Below the pieces are notes generated by a model. The model did no database searches. It had not been told where the DNA came from and saw only the letters and a list, made by a program, of their open reading frames with translations. Below, piece after piece: positions 16,915 through 23,498 of a stretch of 23,498 nt of DNA. Source of the DNA: Candidatus Rifleibacteriota bacterium (lineage in GTDB: Bacteria; Vulcanimicrobiota; Xenobia; Xenobiales; Xenobiaceae). The stretch's first letter is position 1, and every line of letters starts with the position of its first letter. The stretch spans positions 1 through 23,498 of the forward strand of contig CAAGRW010000014.1 in assembly GCA_900772775.1 (NCBI GenBank). The letters are read 5' to 3'. Both the position numbers and the translations under genes were made by a program.

Positions 16915-17688
16915 TTAGGTACCATAACGGCGACCGCGCTGCTGATAATTGATAATAGCTCTGTAAATAAAAGCTTCATCAACGTCTGGCCAGTAAATAT
17001 CGCTAAAGTAAAATTCTGTATAAGCAGATTGCCACAATAAAAAGTTGCTCAATCTCAGTTCTCCGCTGGTGCGGATAAGCAAATCAGGATCTGGACAATT
17101 AGCAGTATACAAACTTTGTCCAAAAGTTTCTTGATTTATATCGCTTACTTGCAATTTGCCTTCTTTTACTTGTTCTGCTAAATGGCGAGCAGCTTGCAAA
17201 ATTTCTTCGCGGCCACCGTAATTGACGGCCAAATTGAGCAACAAATCACTGTTGTGAGCTGTAGCCTTTTCGGAAATTTCTAATTCGCGACAAACAGAAG
17301 GATGAAGCGCACTCTTATCGCCTATTACTTGCAAACGCACACCAGTATCGAGCATTTTTTGCCTCTCAGCTTTAGCATAGTATTCAAAAAGCTGCATAAG
17401 CAAAGTGACTTCGGCCGGAGAACGCTGCCAATTTTCTGCCGAAAAAGCATAGGCACTTAAAACTTTTACGCCCAAATTGCGACATGTTTCCATAACAGTA
17501 CGGAAAGCTTCTACGCCGGCTTTATGCCCTACGGCTGAAGGCATAAAGCGCTTTTTGGCCCAGCGTCTGTTGCCATCCATAATGACAGCAATATGTTTGG
17601 GCAAGCGCTCTTTGTCTATAAGACTGTACAACTCAGCCACAGATTTTTTTTCTAAATTGGCTTGATTATCGATTTTAGAGCTGCTCAC
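16915..17688 (-). CDS. uppS: Isoprenyl transferase (undecaprenyl diphosphate synthase)
   Basis: A 257-residue cis-prenyltransferase that elongates farnesyl-PP with isopentenyl-PP to the C55 lipid carrier used for peptidoglycan and surface glycans; it acts in the cytoplasm at the membrane. Motifs in order: HIAVIMDGNRRWAKKR (32-47, catalytic Asp38), SAYAFSAENWQRS, NLAVNYGGREEI, and the pyrophosphate-binding RTSGELRLSNFLLWQSAYTE. Length is normal. It starts at GTG 17688, overlapping the preceding stop as GTGA. Its place after frr is typical of Firmicutes, but cdsA and dxr do not follow here; a terminator does. Confidence 0.97.
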   Translation of the reverse strand: MSSSKIDNQANLEKKSVAELYSLIDKERLPKHIAVIMDGNRRWAKKRFMPSAVGHKAGVEAFRTVMETCRNLGVKVLSAYAFSAENWQRSPAEVTLLMQLFEYYAKAERQKMLDTGVRLQVIGDKSALHPSVCRELEISEKATAHNSDLLLNLAVNYGGREEILQAARHLAEQVKEGKLQVSDINQETFGQSLYTANCPDPDLLIRTSGELRLSNFLLWQSAYTEFYFSDIYWPDVDEAFIYRAIINYQQRGRRYGT

Positions 17689-18020
17689 TTTTTCTTCTGA
17701 CGCTCCCAGGGCGTTCTTTCAAACACAGGATAAGCTAAAATCCACTCCCAAGCACCTGTCCAAGAGCTTAAGTAAGCGGCTTCGCTTTCATCATTTACAC
17801 TTGACCAAAAAGCTTCGTCAGGTTCAGGGCCTTCCTCCGGTGCGTTTGGGTAAGGACGCACCGCTATGACACGCAAACGGCCTTCAACTAAACCTGTGCT
17901 GGGTGGACGGGTAACAACAACATGGCGGGGCGCCAGCCCAAGCTGACGAGCTTGAGCCAGCGCCTCGCCATAGTCCTGCCCCAGCCAACGACCAGGGCAG
18001 TCAGGGTGAGAAGAACTCAT
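17685..18020 (-). CDS. Unknown small protein between frr and uppS
   Basis: A 111-residue, Trp- and Pro-rich soluble protein with no signal peptide or membrane segment. The N-terminal half (GRWLGQDYGEALAQARQLGL, then VVVTRPPS and LRVIAVRPY) has the helix-then-strand pattern of a PASTA-like domain, and related small proteins are found in this gene position in some Firmicutes; that is from memory. The C-terminal half is unassigned. The start is ATG 18020, 5 bases after the frr stop, and the end overlaps uppS as GTGA, so it is embedded in the operon and almost certainly real. Function unknown. Confidence 0.75.
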   Translation of the reverse strand: MSSSHPDCPGRWLGQDYGEALAQARQLGLAPRHVVVTRPPSTGLVEGRLRVIAVRPYPNAPEEGPEPDEAFWSSVNDESEAAYLSSWTGAWEWILAYPVFERTPWERQKKK

Positions 18021-18025
18021 CCTAC

Positions 18026-18577
18026 TTATACTTCCATAATCTCTTTTTCTTTGGCAGCGAAGACTTTACCCAACTCGTCAATATTTTTGTCGAGCATCTT
18101 CTGGATTTCGTCCTGAGCTTTTTTAACTTCATCCTCAGGAGCTCCATCAACCTTCTTCAAGCTGTCCATAGCTTCGCGACGAATGTTGCGCATAGAGACT
18201 TTGGCTTCTTCGGTCATCTTTTTAGCTTGCTTAACCAGCTCTTTACGACGATCTTCAGTTAAAGGAGGGAAGACTAAGCGAATCATTACGCCATCATTGG
18301 CAGGATTGATACCCAAATCGGACTTTTGAATAGCCTTTTCGATAGCGGTAATGTTCTTTTTATCGAAAGGAGTAATAGTGAGCATGCGAGCTTCAGGCAT
18401 ACCGACAGTAGCTACCTGATTGATGGGCATCTCAGAGCCATAAGCTTCAACTAAAATGCGATCCAAAAGAACAGGAGTAGCCCGACCGGTTCTGATAGTT
18501 GCGAAACTGCGCACCAAACTCTCACGAGTCTTCTTCATCTTCTCTTCAGCGTTTTTGCGTATACTAGGATCTATCAC
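18026..18577 (-). CDS. frr: Ribosome recycling factor
   Basis: A 183-residue RRF, the usual length of ~185. With EF-G it splits post-termination ribosomes. Recognisable stretches are the N-terminal helix with SLVRSFATIRTGRATP, LLDRILVEAYGSEMPINQVA, and RKELVKQAKKMTEEAKVSMRNIRREA. It starts at GTG 18577, overlapping the pyrH stop as GTGA, implying coupled translation. Confidence 0.98.
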   Translation of the reverse strand: MIDPSIRKNAEEKMKKTRESLVRSFATIRTGRATPVLLDRILVEAYGSEMPINQVATVGMPEARMLTITPFDKKNITAIEKAIQKSDLGINPANDGVMIRLVFPPLTEDRRKELVKQAKKMTEEAKVSMRNIRREAMDSLKKVDGAPEDEVKKAQDEIQKMLDKNIDELGKVFAAKEKEIMEV

Positions 18578-19287
18578 TGGAGTTCCTCCTTAACTAAAGT
18601 GCCGATATTAGCACCGTCAATAACTACTTTATGCAAGTTGCCTTGCTCGGTAATATTAAACACATATACCGGCAAACCATTGTCACGGCACAACGAAAAT
18701 GCTGTGCTGTCCATAACTTTTAAACCGCGATTGAGAGCCTCTGTAAAGGTCAGAGAATCAAAACGCTTGGCTTCGGGATTTTTATGCGGATCGCTATCGT
18801 ATACACCGTCAATCAGCGTACCTTTAAGAACCACATCGGCTTCGATTTGTAAACCGCGCAAAGCAGCTCCCGAATCTGTCGTAAAGTACGGATTGCCCGT
18901 ACCGCCGACAAAAATAACTACTTTTTTGGATGCTAAATGCTCGCGAGCGGCCTTAGCATTGAAAAGCTGAGCAAATTGGGGAACTTGAACAGCTGCCATA
19001 ACTACAGCTTCCTGCCCTTGAGCCCTAAGCGCATCGGCAAAAGCCAAACCGTTCATAATAGTGGCCAGCATACCCATAGAATCGGCGCTATTGCGCTCCA
19101 TATAGGGAGCCATACGAGCACGCCAGAAATTGCCACCGCCTAAGACTACGCCAACTTCTACGCCACTCTTGGCTATTTCAGCCACTTGCTCAGCATAGCC
19201 GAAAATGGCTTCTTGCTCAATACCCAAATCATGCTGACCGGCCAGCACTTCACCGGATAGTTTTAATAAAATTCGCTTAAAACGCAA
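18574..19287 (-). CDS. pyrH: UMP kinase
   Basis: A 237-residue amino-acid-kinase-fold enzyme making UDP from UMP, the first step to all other pyrimidine nucleotides. Motifs: FKRILLKLSGEVLAG at the N-terminus, VLGGGNFWRAR, DSMGMLATIMNGLAFADAL and GGTGNPYFTTDSGAALRG. Length matches the family (~240). The start is TTG 19287, with AAGGGA 9 bases upstream; no better in-frame ATG lies nearby. The gene begins 68 bases after a strong terminator that follows tsf, so it needs read-through or a promoter of its own, which I could not pinpoint in the gap. Confidence 0.97.
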   Translation of the reverse strand: MRFKRILLKLSGEVLAGQHDLGIEQEAIFGYAEQVAEIAKSGVEVGVVLGGGNFWRARMAPYMERNSADSMGMLATIMNGLAFADALRAQGQEAVVMAAVQVPQFAQLFNAKAAREHLASKKVVIFVGGTGNPYFTTDSGAALRGLQIEADVVLKGTLIDGVYDSDPHKNPEAKRFDSLTFTEALNRGLKVMDSTAFSLCRDNGLPVYVFNITEQGNLHKVVIDGANIGTLVKEELQ

Positions 19288-19354
19288 CGTTCCAAGTCCC
19301 TTTCTTGCCTCACTCTCCCCCAGAGCGACTCACTTTTTGTTACCTAAATTGCGG

Positions 19355-19404
19355 AAAAAAAAGCCCCGCCTTTTCAAACTTGCAGTTCAAAAAAACGAGG
19401 CTTT
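19355..19404 (-). terminator. Rho-independent terminator between tsf and pyrH
   Basis: On the minus strand, arm 19404-19390 can pair along 15 bases (three G-T wobbles) with 19374-19360, with a 15-base loop, followed by a T-run complementary to 19355-19362. It is 28 bases after the tsf stop and should uncouple rpsB-tsf from pyrH-frr-uppS. Confidence 0.8.
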
Positions 19405-19431
19405 CATCACAAAATCAGCTTAAAAGCAATA

Positions 19432-20031
19432 TTATTCCTCACCGACAGCCATGCGGCAGAAACGTTTTACAACGATATTCTCACCCAACTTGCCGATAAC
19501 TTGCTTGATCTTGTCGCCGATAGTTACATCGTTGTCCTTTACGAAAGGCTGATCGAGCAAAACTTTCTCTTTGAGGAAGCTGTCAACCTGACCCTTAGCG
19601 ATCTTTTCAGCGATCTGCTCAGGCTTGCCGTTCTCGATAGCATTTCTCTTGTAGCCTTCGATTTCAGCTTCAATGAAATCGGCGGGAACTTGCTCACGAG
19701 AGACATAAATAGGATTCATGGAAGCCACTTGCAAGCAAATGTCTTTCAACAAATTCTGGAACTCTTCGGTCTTAGCTACGAAGTCGGTTTCGCAATAGAG
19801 CTCTACCAACACGCCAACTTTACCAGTGTGGTGCATGTAGCAACCAACGCGGCCTTCAGCAGCAGTACGGGAAGCCTTGCTCTCAGCCTTGGCCATACCT
19901 TTGCGGCGGAGCCACTCCTGAGCCTTCTTGACATCGCCGTCGCACTCTTTAAGAGCGTTGCGGCAATCCATCATACCAGCGCTGGTAAGATCGCGGAGTT
20001 CTTTTACTTGAGCAGCAGTAACAGTAGCCAT
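19432..20031 (-). CDS. tsf: Elongation factor Ts (short form)
   Basis: A 199-residue EF-Ts, which exchanges GDP for GTP on EF-Tu. It has the N-terminal UBA-like start VTAAQVKELRDLTSAGMMDC, the contact motif ETDFVAKTEEF, and a C-terminal GENIVVKRFCRM. At 199 residues it is of the compact type (as in Thermus) rather than the ~280-residue type of E. coli. ATG 20031 is the start: AAGAGGT lies 8 bases upstream and the protein begins at the conserved residues; the longer frame to 20115 would cover the spacer after rpsB. Confidence 0.97.
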   Translation of the reverse strand: MATVTAAQVKELRDLTSAGMMDCRNALKECDGDVKKAQEWLRRKGMAKAESKASRTAAEGRVGCYMHHTGKVGVLVELYCETDFVAKTEEFQNLLKDICLQVASMNPIYVSREQVPADFIEAEIEGYKRNAIENGKPEQIAEKIAKGQVDSFLKEKVLLDQPFVKDNDVTIGDKIKQVIGKLGENIVVKRFCRMAVGEE

Positions 20032-20138
20032 TAAAATATACCTCTTGAAAATATTCGCACAGAAGGAGGGAAACCTCAGAGCAGAAACCGCTTTTCGGCT
20101 CCCTCTTCCGATCAAGTCAAATCCTAGTTATCAGACAA

Positions 20139-21038
20139 TTAGTCTTCAGCGCGCCATACGCCGCCGGGGATGTCGTTGTCGTTCTTCTCTTCGGTGAAGC
20201 TCTTGGCAACTTCTTTGGTGATAGCTTCGGCGTTTTCGATGGCTTCTTCAGCTACTTCTTCAGCAGCTTCGGCTACGTCGGCAACAGCTTCGTCTACGAC
20301 GATTTCCATCTCGGACTTGCCTTCGATAACGGCATCGGCGATCTTGCCAGTGAGTAAACGGACAGCGCGGATAGCGTCGTCGTTACCGGGAATAGGATAA
20401 TCGATAACGTCGGGGTCACAGTTGGTGTCAACGATAGCTACAACAGGGATACCAAGTTTGCGAGCTTCGTTTACGGCGATGTACTCTTTGCGAGGGTCTA
20501 CGACAAACAGAGCACCGGGAAGGCTCTTCATGTTCTTGATGCCGCCCAAGAACTTCTCGAGTTTCTTGCGCTCATCTTCCAAACGAAGGACTTCCTTCTT
20601 GGTAAGGCTTTCGAAGGTGCCGTCTTCGCGCATGTTCTCTAACTCACGCAAACGAGCAATACGGGTCTGGATGGTCTTCCAGTTGGTGAGCATACCGCCC
20701 AACCAACGCTGGGTCACGAAGAACTCGTTGCAACGTACGGCGTCTTCGGCGATGGTGTCCTGAGCCTGCTTCTTAGTACCTACAAAAAGAATAGGGCGGG
20801 GATCAAACATAGGGGTCTCGACGATACGACGGTTTTCGTAGTCGTACTGGCCCTTTACGACGGCTTTCAAGAAAGCATAAGCCTCTTTGAGTTTAGCGAC
20901 GGTCTTCTGAAGGTCGATGATGTAGATGCCGTTGCGCTGGGTGAAGATGAACTTCGCCATCTTAGGGTTCCAACGACGGGTCTGGTGACCAAAGTGAACA
21001 CCGGCTTCTAAGAGCTGCTTCATGCTAATTAATGCCAT
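20139..21038 (-). CDS. rpsB: 30S ribosomal protein S2 with long acidic C-terminal tail
   Basis: A 299-residue S2, longer than the usual 230-260. The core is complete (EAGVHFGHQTRRWNPKM at the start, RWLGGMLTNWKTI, and VVAIVDTNCDPDVIDYPIPG). The extra ~60 C-terminal residues are rich in Ala and Glu (AVADVAEAAEEVAEEA and so on), ending in GGVWRAED. ATG 21038 has AGGAGG (21044-21049) 5 bases upstream. A sigma-70 promoter lies about 235 bases upstream and tsf follows 107 bases downstream. Confidence 0.98.
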   Translation of the reverse strand: MALISMKQLLEAGVHFGHQTRRWNPKMAKFIFTQRNGIYIIDLQKTVAKLKEAYAFLKAVVKGQYDYENRRIVETPMFDPRPILFVGTKKQAQDTIAEDAVRCNEFFVTQRWLGGMLTNWKTIQTRIARLRELENMREDGTFESLTKKEVLRLEDERKKLEKFLGGIKNMKSLPGALFVVDPRKEYIAVNEARKLGIPVVAIVDTNCDPDVIDYPIPGNDDAIRAVRLLTGKIADAVIEGKSEMEIVVDEAVADVAEAAEEVAEEAIENAEAITKEVAKSFTEEKNDNDIPGGVWRAED

Positions 21039-21272
21039 TTTATCCTCCTGGGTTTTACCGACGCGACCAACTTTAATTGATTTTTACCCGGTCGCGCCGC
21101 CTCGCAGTTTCAAAAACAGAACTTCTACCCTGTCTTTTGCTTCCCCCCTTATCGGCGGGCCGTTAGCAAAAAAGGCAAGGCACCCTGAAATTCACAAGAA
21201 AAAACTGCTGCGACTTATATTTTACAAAAGCCTAAGCTATAAGAAAAGCATAAGGCTAAATTTAGCAACGGT
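21039..21272 (-). promoter_or_regulatory. Long rpsB 5' leader
   Basis: The stretch between the promoter and rpsB (part of a 305-base gap without a gene) holds no open gene I can support. Near its 3' end a perfect 7-bp hairpin (arms 21062-21068 and 21090-21096, 21-base loop) stands 12 bases before the AGGAGG. There is no T-tract, so it is not a terminator. S2 operons are autoregulated through leader RNA in several bacteria, and this structure is a candidate for that; the role is inference. Confidence 0.45.
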
Positions 21273-21302
21273 ATTCTATCACTTAACACTGTAGCTAGTC
21301 AA
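21273..21302 (-). promoter_or_regulatory. Sigma-70-type promoter of rpsB-tsf
   Basis: On the minus strand TTGACT (21302-21297), an 18-base spacer and TAGAAT (21278-21273) make a good housekeeping promoter. It begins just beyond the hslU terminator and points at rpsB. Confidence 0.7.
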
Positions 21303-21303
21303 T

Positions 21304-21328
21304 AAAAAGGGCCGCTTTTCAGCGGCCC
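21304..21328 (-). terminator. Rho-independent terminator of hslU
   Basis: A perfect 8-bp GC-rich stem (21309-21316 with 21321-21328) with a GAAA tetraloop on the minus strand, followed by TTTTT (complement of 21304-21308). It is 16 bases after the hslU stop. Confidence 0.92.
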
Positions 21329-21343
21329 GCTCGATAGAAAATA

Positions 21344-23296
21344 CTACAAAATGAAACGCGAGAGATCGCGACTCTGGCAAATATCTTTCAGTTCTTTAAG
21401 CACATACTGGCGATCTATCACTACTTTGCCTTTATCCATTTCCGGAGCTTCGAAGGAAATTTTTTCCAAAACTCTCTCTAAAAGCGTATGTAAACGACGA
21501 GCGCCAATATTTTCGTTTTGCTCATTAACTTGGCAAGCCATGGCAGCCAATTCATCAATAGCGTCGTCAGCAAATTCGACTTCAATACCTTCAGTAGCCA
21601 ACAATTCTTTATATTGACGAGTTAAAGAATTTTGCGGCTCGGTCAAAATACGCTTAAAGTCTTCTTTTTTAAGATTGTCTAAAGTAACCCGAATAGGGAA
21701 ACGGCCTTGCAATTCGGGAATTAAATCGGAAGGTTTTGTTTCATGGAAGGCACCGGCAGCAATAAACAAGATATGCTCGGTGCGAATCTGGCCAATTTTT
21801 GTGTTAACTGAGCAACCTTCAACTATAGGTAAAATATCACGCTGGACACCTTCGCGGGAGACATCGGGACCGTGACCTCCCCCTTCCTTACCAGCAACTT
21901 TATCCAATTCATCCAAAAAGACAATAGCCTGATTTTCAATAAGATCTATAGCTTCACGTTTGACATCTTCCATATCAATGAGCTTTTTCGATTCTTCAGC
22001 AGTAAGCAATTGGAAAGCTCTATCTATAGGAAGCTTATGTGTTTGGCGCTTTTTAGGGAACATCGAACCGAAAATGTCTTGAAAATTGACGCCGATTTCT
22101 TCGCTATCACCAGTCAATACTTGAATTTCCTGAGGATTTTCTTCCTCAAGTTCTACTTCAACAGTATGCTCTTTAAGCTCTCCCTTAAAAAGGCGCTCAT
22201 AAAGTTCAGCTCGGCTGATTTTGGCTAATTCATTAGTCGGCTTCTTGTTCTTTTTGGCAGTTTTGTCGTTAAATACTCCGAAAATAGAGCCGTTGCGAGC
22301 GCCTGCCATGCCATTTTCTATGCCTTGCAAACTGTCAAGTAAGCGCTCTAAAGCTGCTACACGAGCTTCACGTTTAACTTTTTCCATGCGCTCGCGTTCA
22401 ACCATACGCATACCCACTAAAGCCAAGTCGCGGATCATTGATTCCACATCTCGACCAACATAGCCGACTTCTGTATATTTAGTAGCTTCTACCTTTAAGA
22501 AGGGAGCGCCCACCAACTTGGCCAAACGGCGAGCGATTTCAGTTTTACCCACACCGGTAGGGCCAACCATGAGAATATTTTTGGGGATAATCTCTTCGCG
22601 CAACTCGCCGCCCAATTTTTCTCTGCGATAACGATTGCGTAAAGCTACAGCTACAGCCTTTTTAGCTCGATCTTGCCCTACAATATAGCGATCTAAAGCT
22701 TCTACGACCTGGCGTGGGGTCATTACTTCTTCTAACTTAACAGAATCGCACTCCCGGCCTTCTTTTTGTGCATTCGCAAACAGTTGCTCTAAAGGATAAG
22801 CTTCAAAATCAGGCTTATCATTATTGTCGGCAACTTGAGCATGTTCTTCAGTGCTGCTCTCCGTATCACTCTCTGCGCTTTTTATAGTATCAGAAGTATC
22901 GTCATTTTCCCCACTATTATCGTTTTGCTCTAAATTGCCATCTTCGCCCTTACTTTGTTCAGCTTGTTCTCGCTCTTGCACAGCTTTGCGCAAATCTGCT
23001 CCAAAAATAAACTGAGGCACAAAGGTAGCAGAATCACTCTTTTTATCTTCAGTTGTTTCAACTTTTTCAGAGTCTGACTTATTTTCGGCACATTCAGTTG
23101 CATGGCGGGCTGCTTCAGCAATATCTTGTCCGTTTTTCATAAGTATACTGGCCCAAGCTTTAAATTCCGGAGGCAAAACTTCTTCACCATTCTTTTTATC
23201 TCCGCTCTGGCCAGTTTTGTTTTGAGAATAATCTTCCAACTCTTTCATAGCTTTTTGTAAAAATTCTTGTAAATCTTTTGTGGAATCGGAACTCAT
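21344..23296 (-). CDS. hslU: ATP-dependent protease ATPase subunit HslU with 190-residue acidic N-terminal extension
   Basis: A 650-residue AAA+ unfoldase; usual HslU is ~440-470. The canonical core starts near 191 (VMTPRQVVEALDRYIVGQ) and has Walker A GPTGVGKT (245-252), pore loop GYVGRDVES (278-286), a large I-domain (about 310-430), Walker B IVFLDELDK (458-466), and the C-terminal LSRFIL that docks into the HslV peptidase. The extension has two amphipathic helical parts (about 5-24 and 41-68), a segment FVPQFIFGADLRKAVQ (92-107), then ~60 residues almost free of hydrophobics and rich in Glu, Asp, Ser and Asn. ATG 23296 has AAGGAG (23303-23308) 6 bases upstream, so the extension is translated by design; a longer frame to 23359 is not needed. 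hslV is not the immediate upstream gene, but the intact docking tail implies that it exists elsewhere. Confidence 0.95.
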   Translation of the reverse strand: MSSDSTKDLQEFLQKAMKELEDYSQNKTGQSGDKKNGEEVLPPEFKAWASILMKNGQDIAEAARHATECAENKSDSEKVETTEDKKSDSATFVPQFIFGADLRKAVQEREQAEQSKGEDGNLEQNDNSGENDDTSDTIKSAESDTESSTEEHAQVADNNDKPDFEAYPLEQLFANAQKEGRECDSVKLEEVMTPRQVVEALDRYIVGQDRAKKAVAVALRNRYRREKLGGELREEIIPKNILMVGPTGVGKTEIARRLAKLVGAPFLKVEATKYTEVGYVGRDVESMIRDLALVGMRMVERERMEKVKREARVAALERLLDSLQGIENGMAGARNGSIFGVFNDKTAKKNKKPTNELAKISRAELYERLFKGELKEHTVEVELEEENPQEIQVLTGDSEEIGVNFQDIFGSMFPKKRQTHKLPIDRAFQLLTAEESKKLIDMEDVKREAIDLIENQAIVFLDELDKVAGKEGGGHGPDVSREGVQRDILPIVEGCSVNTKIGQIRTEHILFIAAGAFHETKPSDLIPELQGRFPIRVTLDNLKKEDFKRILTEPQNSLTRQYKELLATEGIEVEFADDAIDELAAMACQVNEQNENIGARRLHTLLERVLEKISFEAPEMDKGKVVIDRQYVLKELKDICQSRDLSRFIL

Positions 23297-23308
23297 GAAA
23301 TACTCCTT

Positions 23309-23354
23309 AAAAAAATTAGGCACCCCGTCAGCCCCAAAAGCTTCCGAAGTGCCT
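23309..23354 (-). terminator. Terminator-like hairpin just before hslU
   Basis: Minus-strand arms AGGCAC (23354-23349) and GTGCCT (23323-23318) with a 25-base loop are followed by AATTTTTTT directly before the hslU ribosome binding site. It lies 17 bases after the upstream gene's stop, so it probably ends that transcript; it could also attenuate hslU. Confidence 0.6.
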
Positions 23355-23358
23355 GACA

Positions 23359-23364
23359 ATTATA
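23359..23364 (-). promoter_or_regulatory. TATAAT box upstream of hslU
   Basis: A consensus -10 hexamer on the minus strand between the upstream stop and the hairpin. No good -35 is found 16-18 bases upstream, so this may be chance. Confidence 0.3.
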
Positions 23365-23371
23365 CTACAAA

Positions 23372-23497
23372 CTAACGTTTAATCTGACTAGCCGGAACTT
23401 TAAAGCGAATATTTTTTATATTCTCTTTCTTAAAGGTACGATCTCCAGTTTCGTTAGTAAAATAAAACTCGTTAGTAAGCATATAGCCGGATAAACG
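23372..23497 (-). CDS. Unknown protein, C-terminal end only (5' end outside window)
   Basis: A minus-strand frame enters from the window edge and is open for 41 codons to the TAG at 23372-23374. The tail (GYMLTNEFYFTNETGDRTFK, later KNIRFKVPAS) is rich in aromatic, Asn and Lys residues and is not the end of HslV, which would be the expected neighbour of hslU, nor of CodY or XerD. Too little is present to assign a family. It is followed by the hairpin at 23309-23354. Confidence 0.55.
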   Translation of the reverse strand, partial: RLSGYMLTNEFYFTNETGDRTFKKENIKNIRFKVPASQIKR

Positions 23498-23498
23498 G

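Noticed and set aside
19432..20115. 227-residue version of EF-Ts
   Set aside because: The extra 28 residues are not EF-Ts-like and the ATG at 20031 has a proper ribosome binding site and the conserved N-terminus.

Overview
The window looks like a chromosomal segment of an anaerobic, low-to-moderate GC bacterium. The run rpsB-tsf-pyrH-frr-(small gene)-uppS, with hslU just upstream, is the arrangement typical of Firmicutes. The SGNH/carbamoyltransferase envelope module, a TgpA-type transglutaminase and a lipoprotein with a classical lipobox would suit a diderm Firmicute such as the Negativicutes. That lineage call is inference from gene order and content only. I see no transposase, phage gene, CRISPR array, tRNA or rRNA.

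Left part, plus strand (1-4832): the C-terminal end of a DUF58-type protein runs by an ATGA overlap into a TgpA-like membrane transglutaminase with an intact Cys-His-Asp triad. An unrecognised 491-residue lipoprotein follows. A perfect 16-bp hairpin (4859-4896) separates this block from the convergent minus-strand genes.

Envelope module, minus strand (8575-4937): a short SxtJ-like membrane protein, then a 1058-residue protein joining a NodU/CmcH carbamoyltransferase, one membrane helix and an SGNH/GDSL hydrolase, then a 56-residue DUF5989 protein. The genes overlap or nearly touch and read as one operon, probably carbamoylating or otherwise decorating a cell-surface molecule.

Catabolic island, minus strand (16718-8760): a multi-pass permease, a hydantoinase/oxoprolinase-family ATPase-fold protein and a small HExxH protein come first. 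After a leader with a terminator-like hairpin come an FAD subunit (xdhB type) and a large fused [2Fe-2S]/molybdopterin hydroxylase subunit, ending at a strong terminator. Together they suggest uptake, hydroxylation and ring opening of a purine-like or other N-heterocyclic substrate.

Core housekeeping block, minus strand (23497-16915): the 3' end of an unknown gene, hslU with an unusual 190-residue acidic N-terminal extension, rpsB and tsf from a recognisable sigma-70 promoter, a terminator, then pyrH-frr-small unknown gene-uppS packed with GTGA overlaps and ended by a terminator. Translation elongation and recycling factors, a UMP kinase and the undecaprenyl-PP synthase are thus grouped. In related genomes uppS is usually followed by cdsA/dxr; here the catabolic island follows instead.
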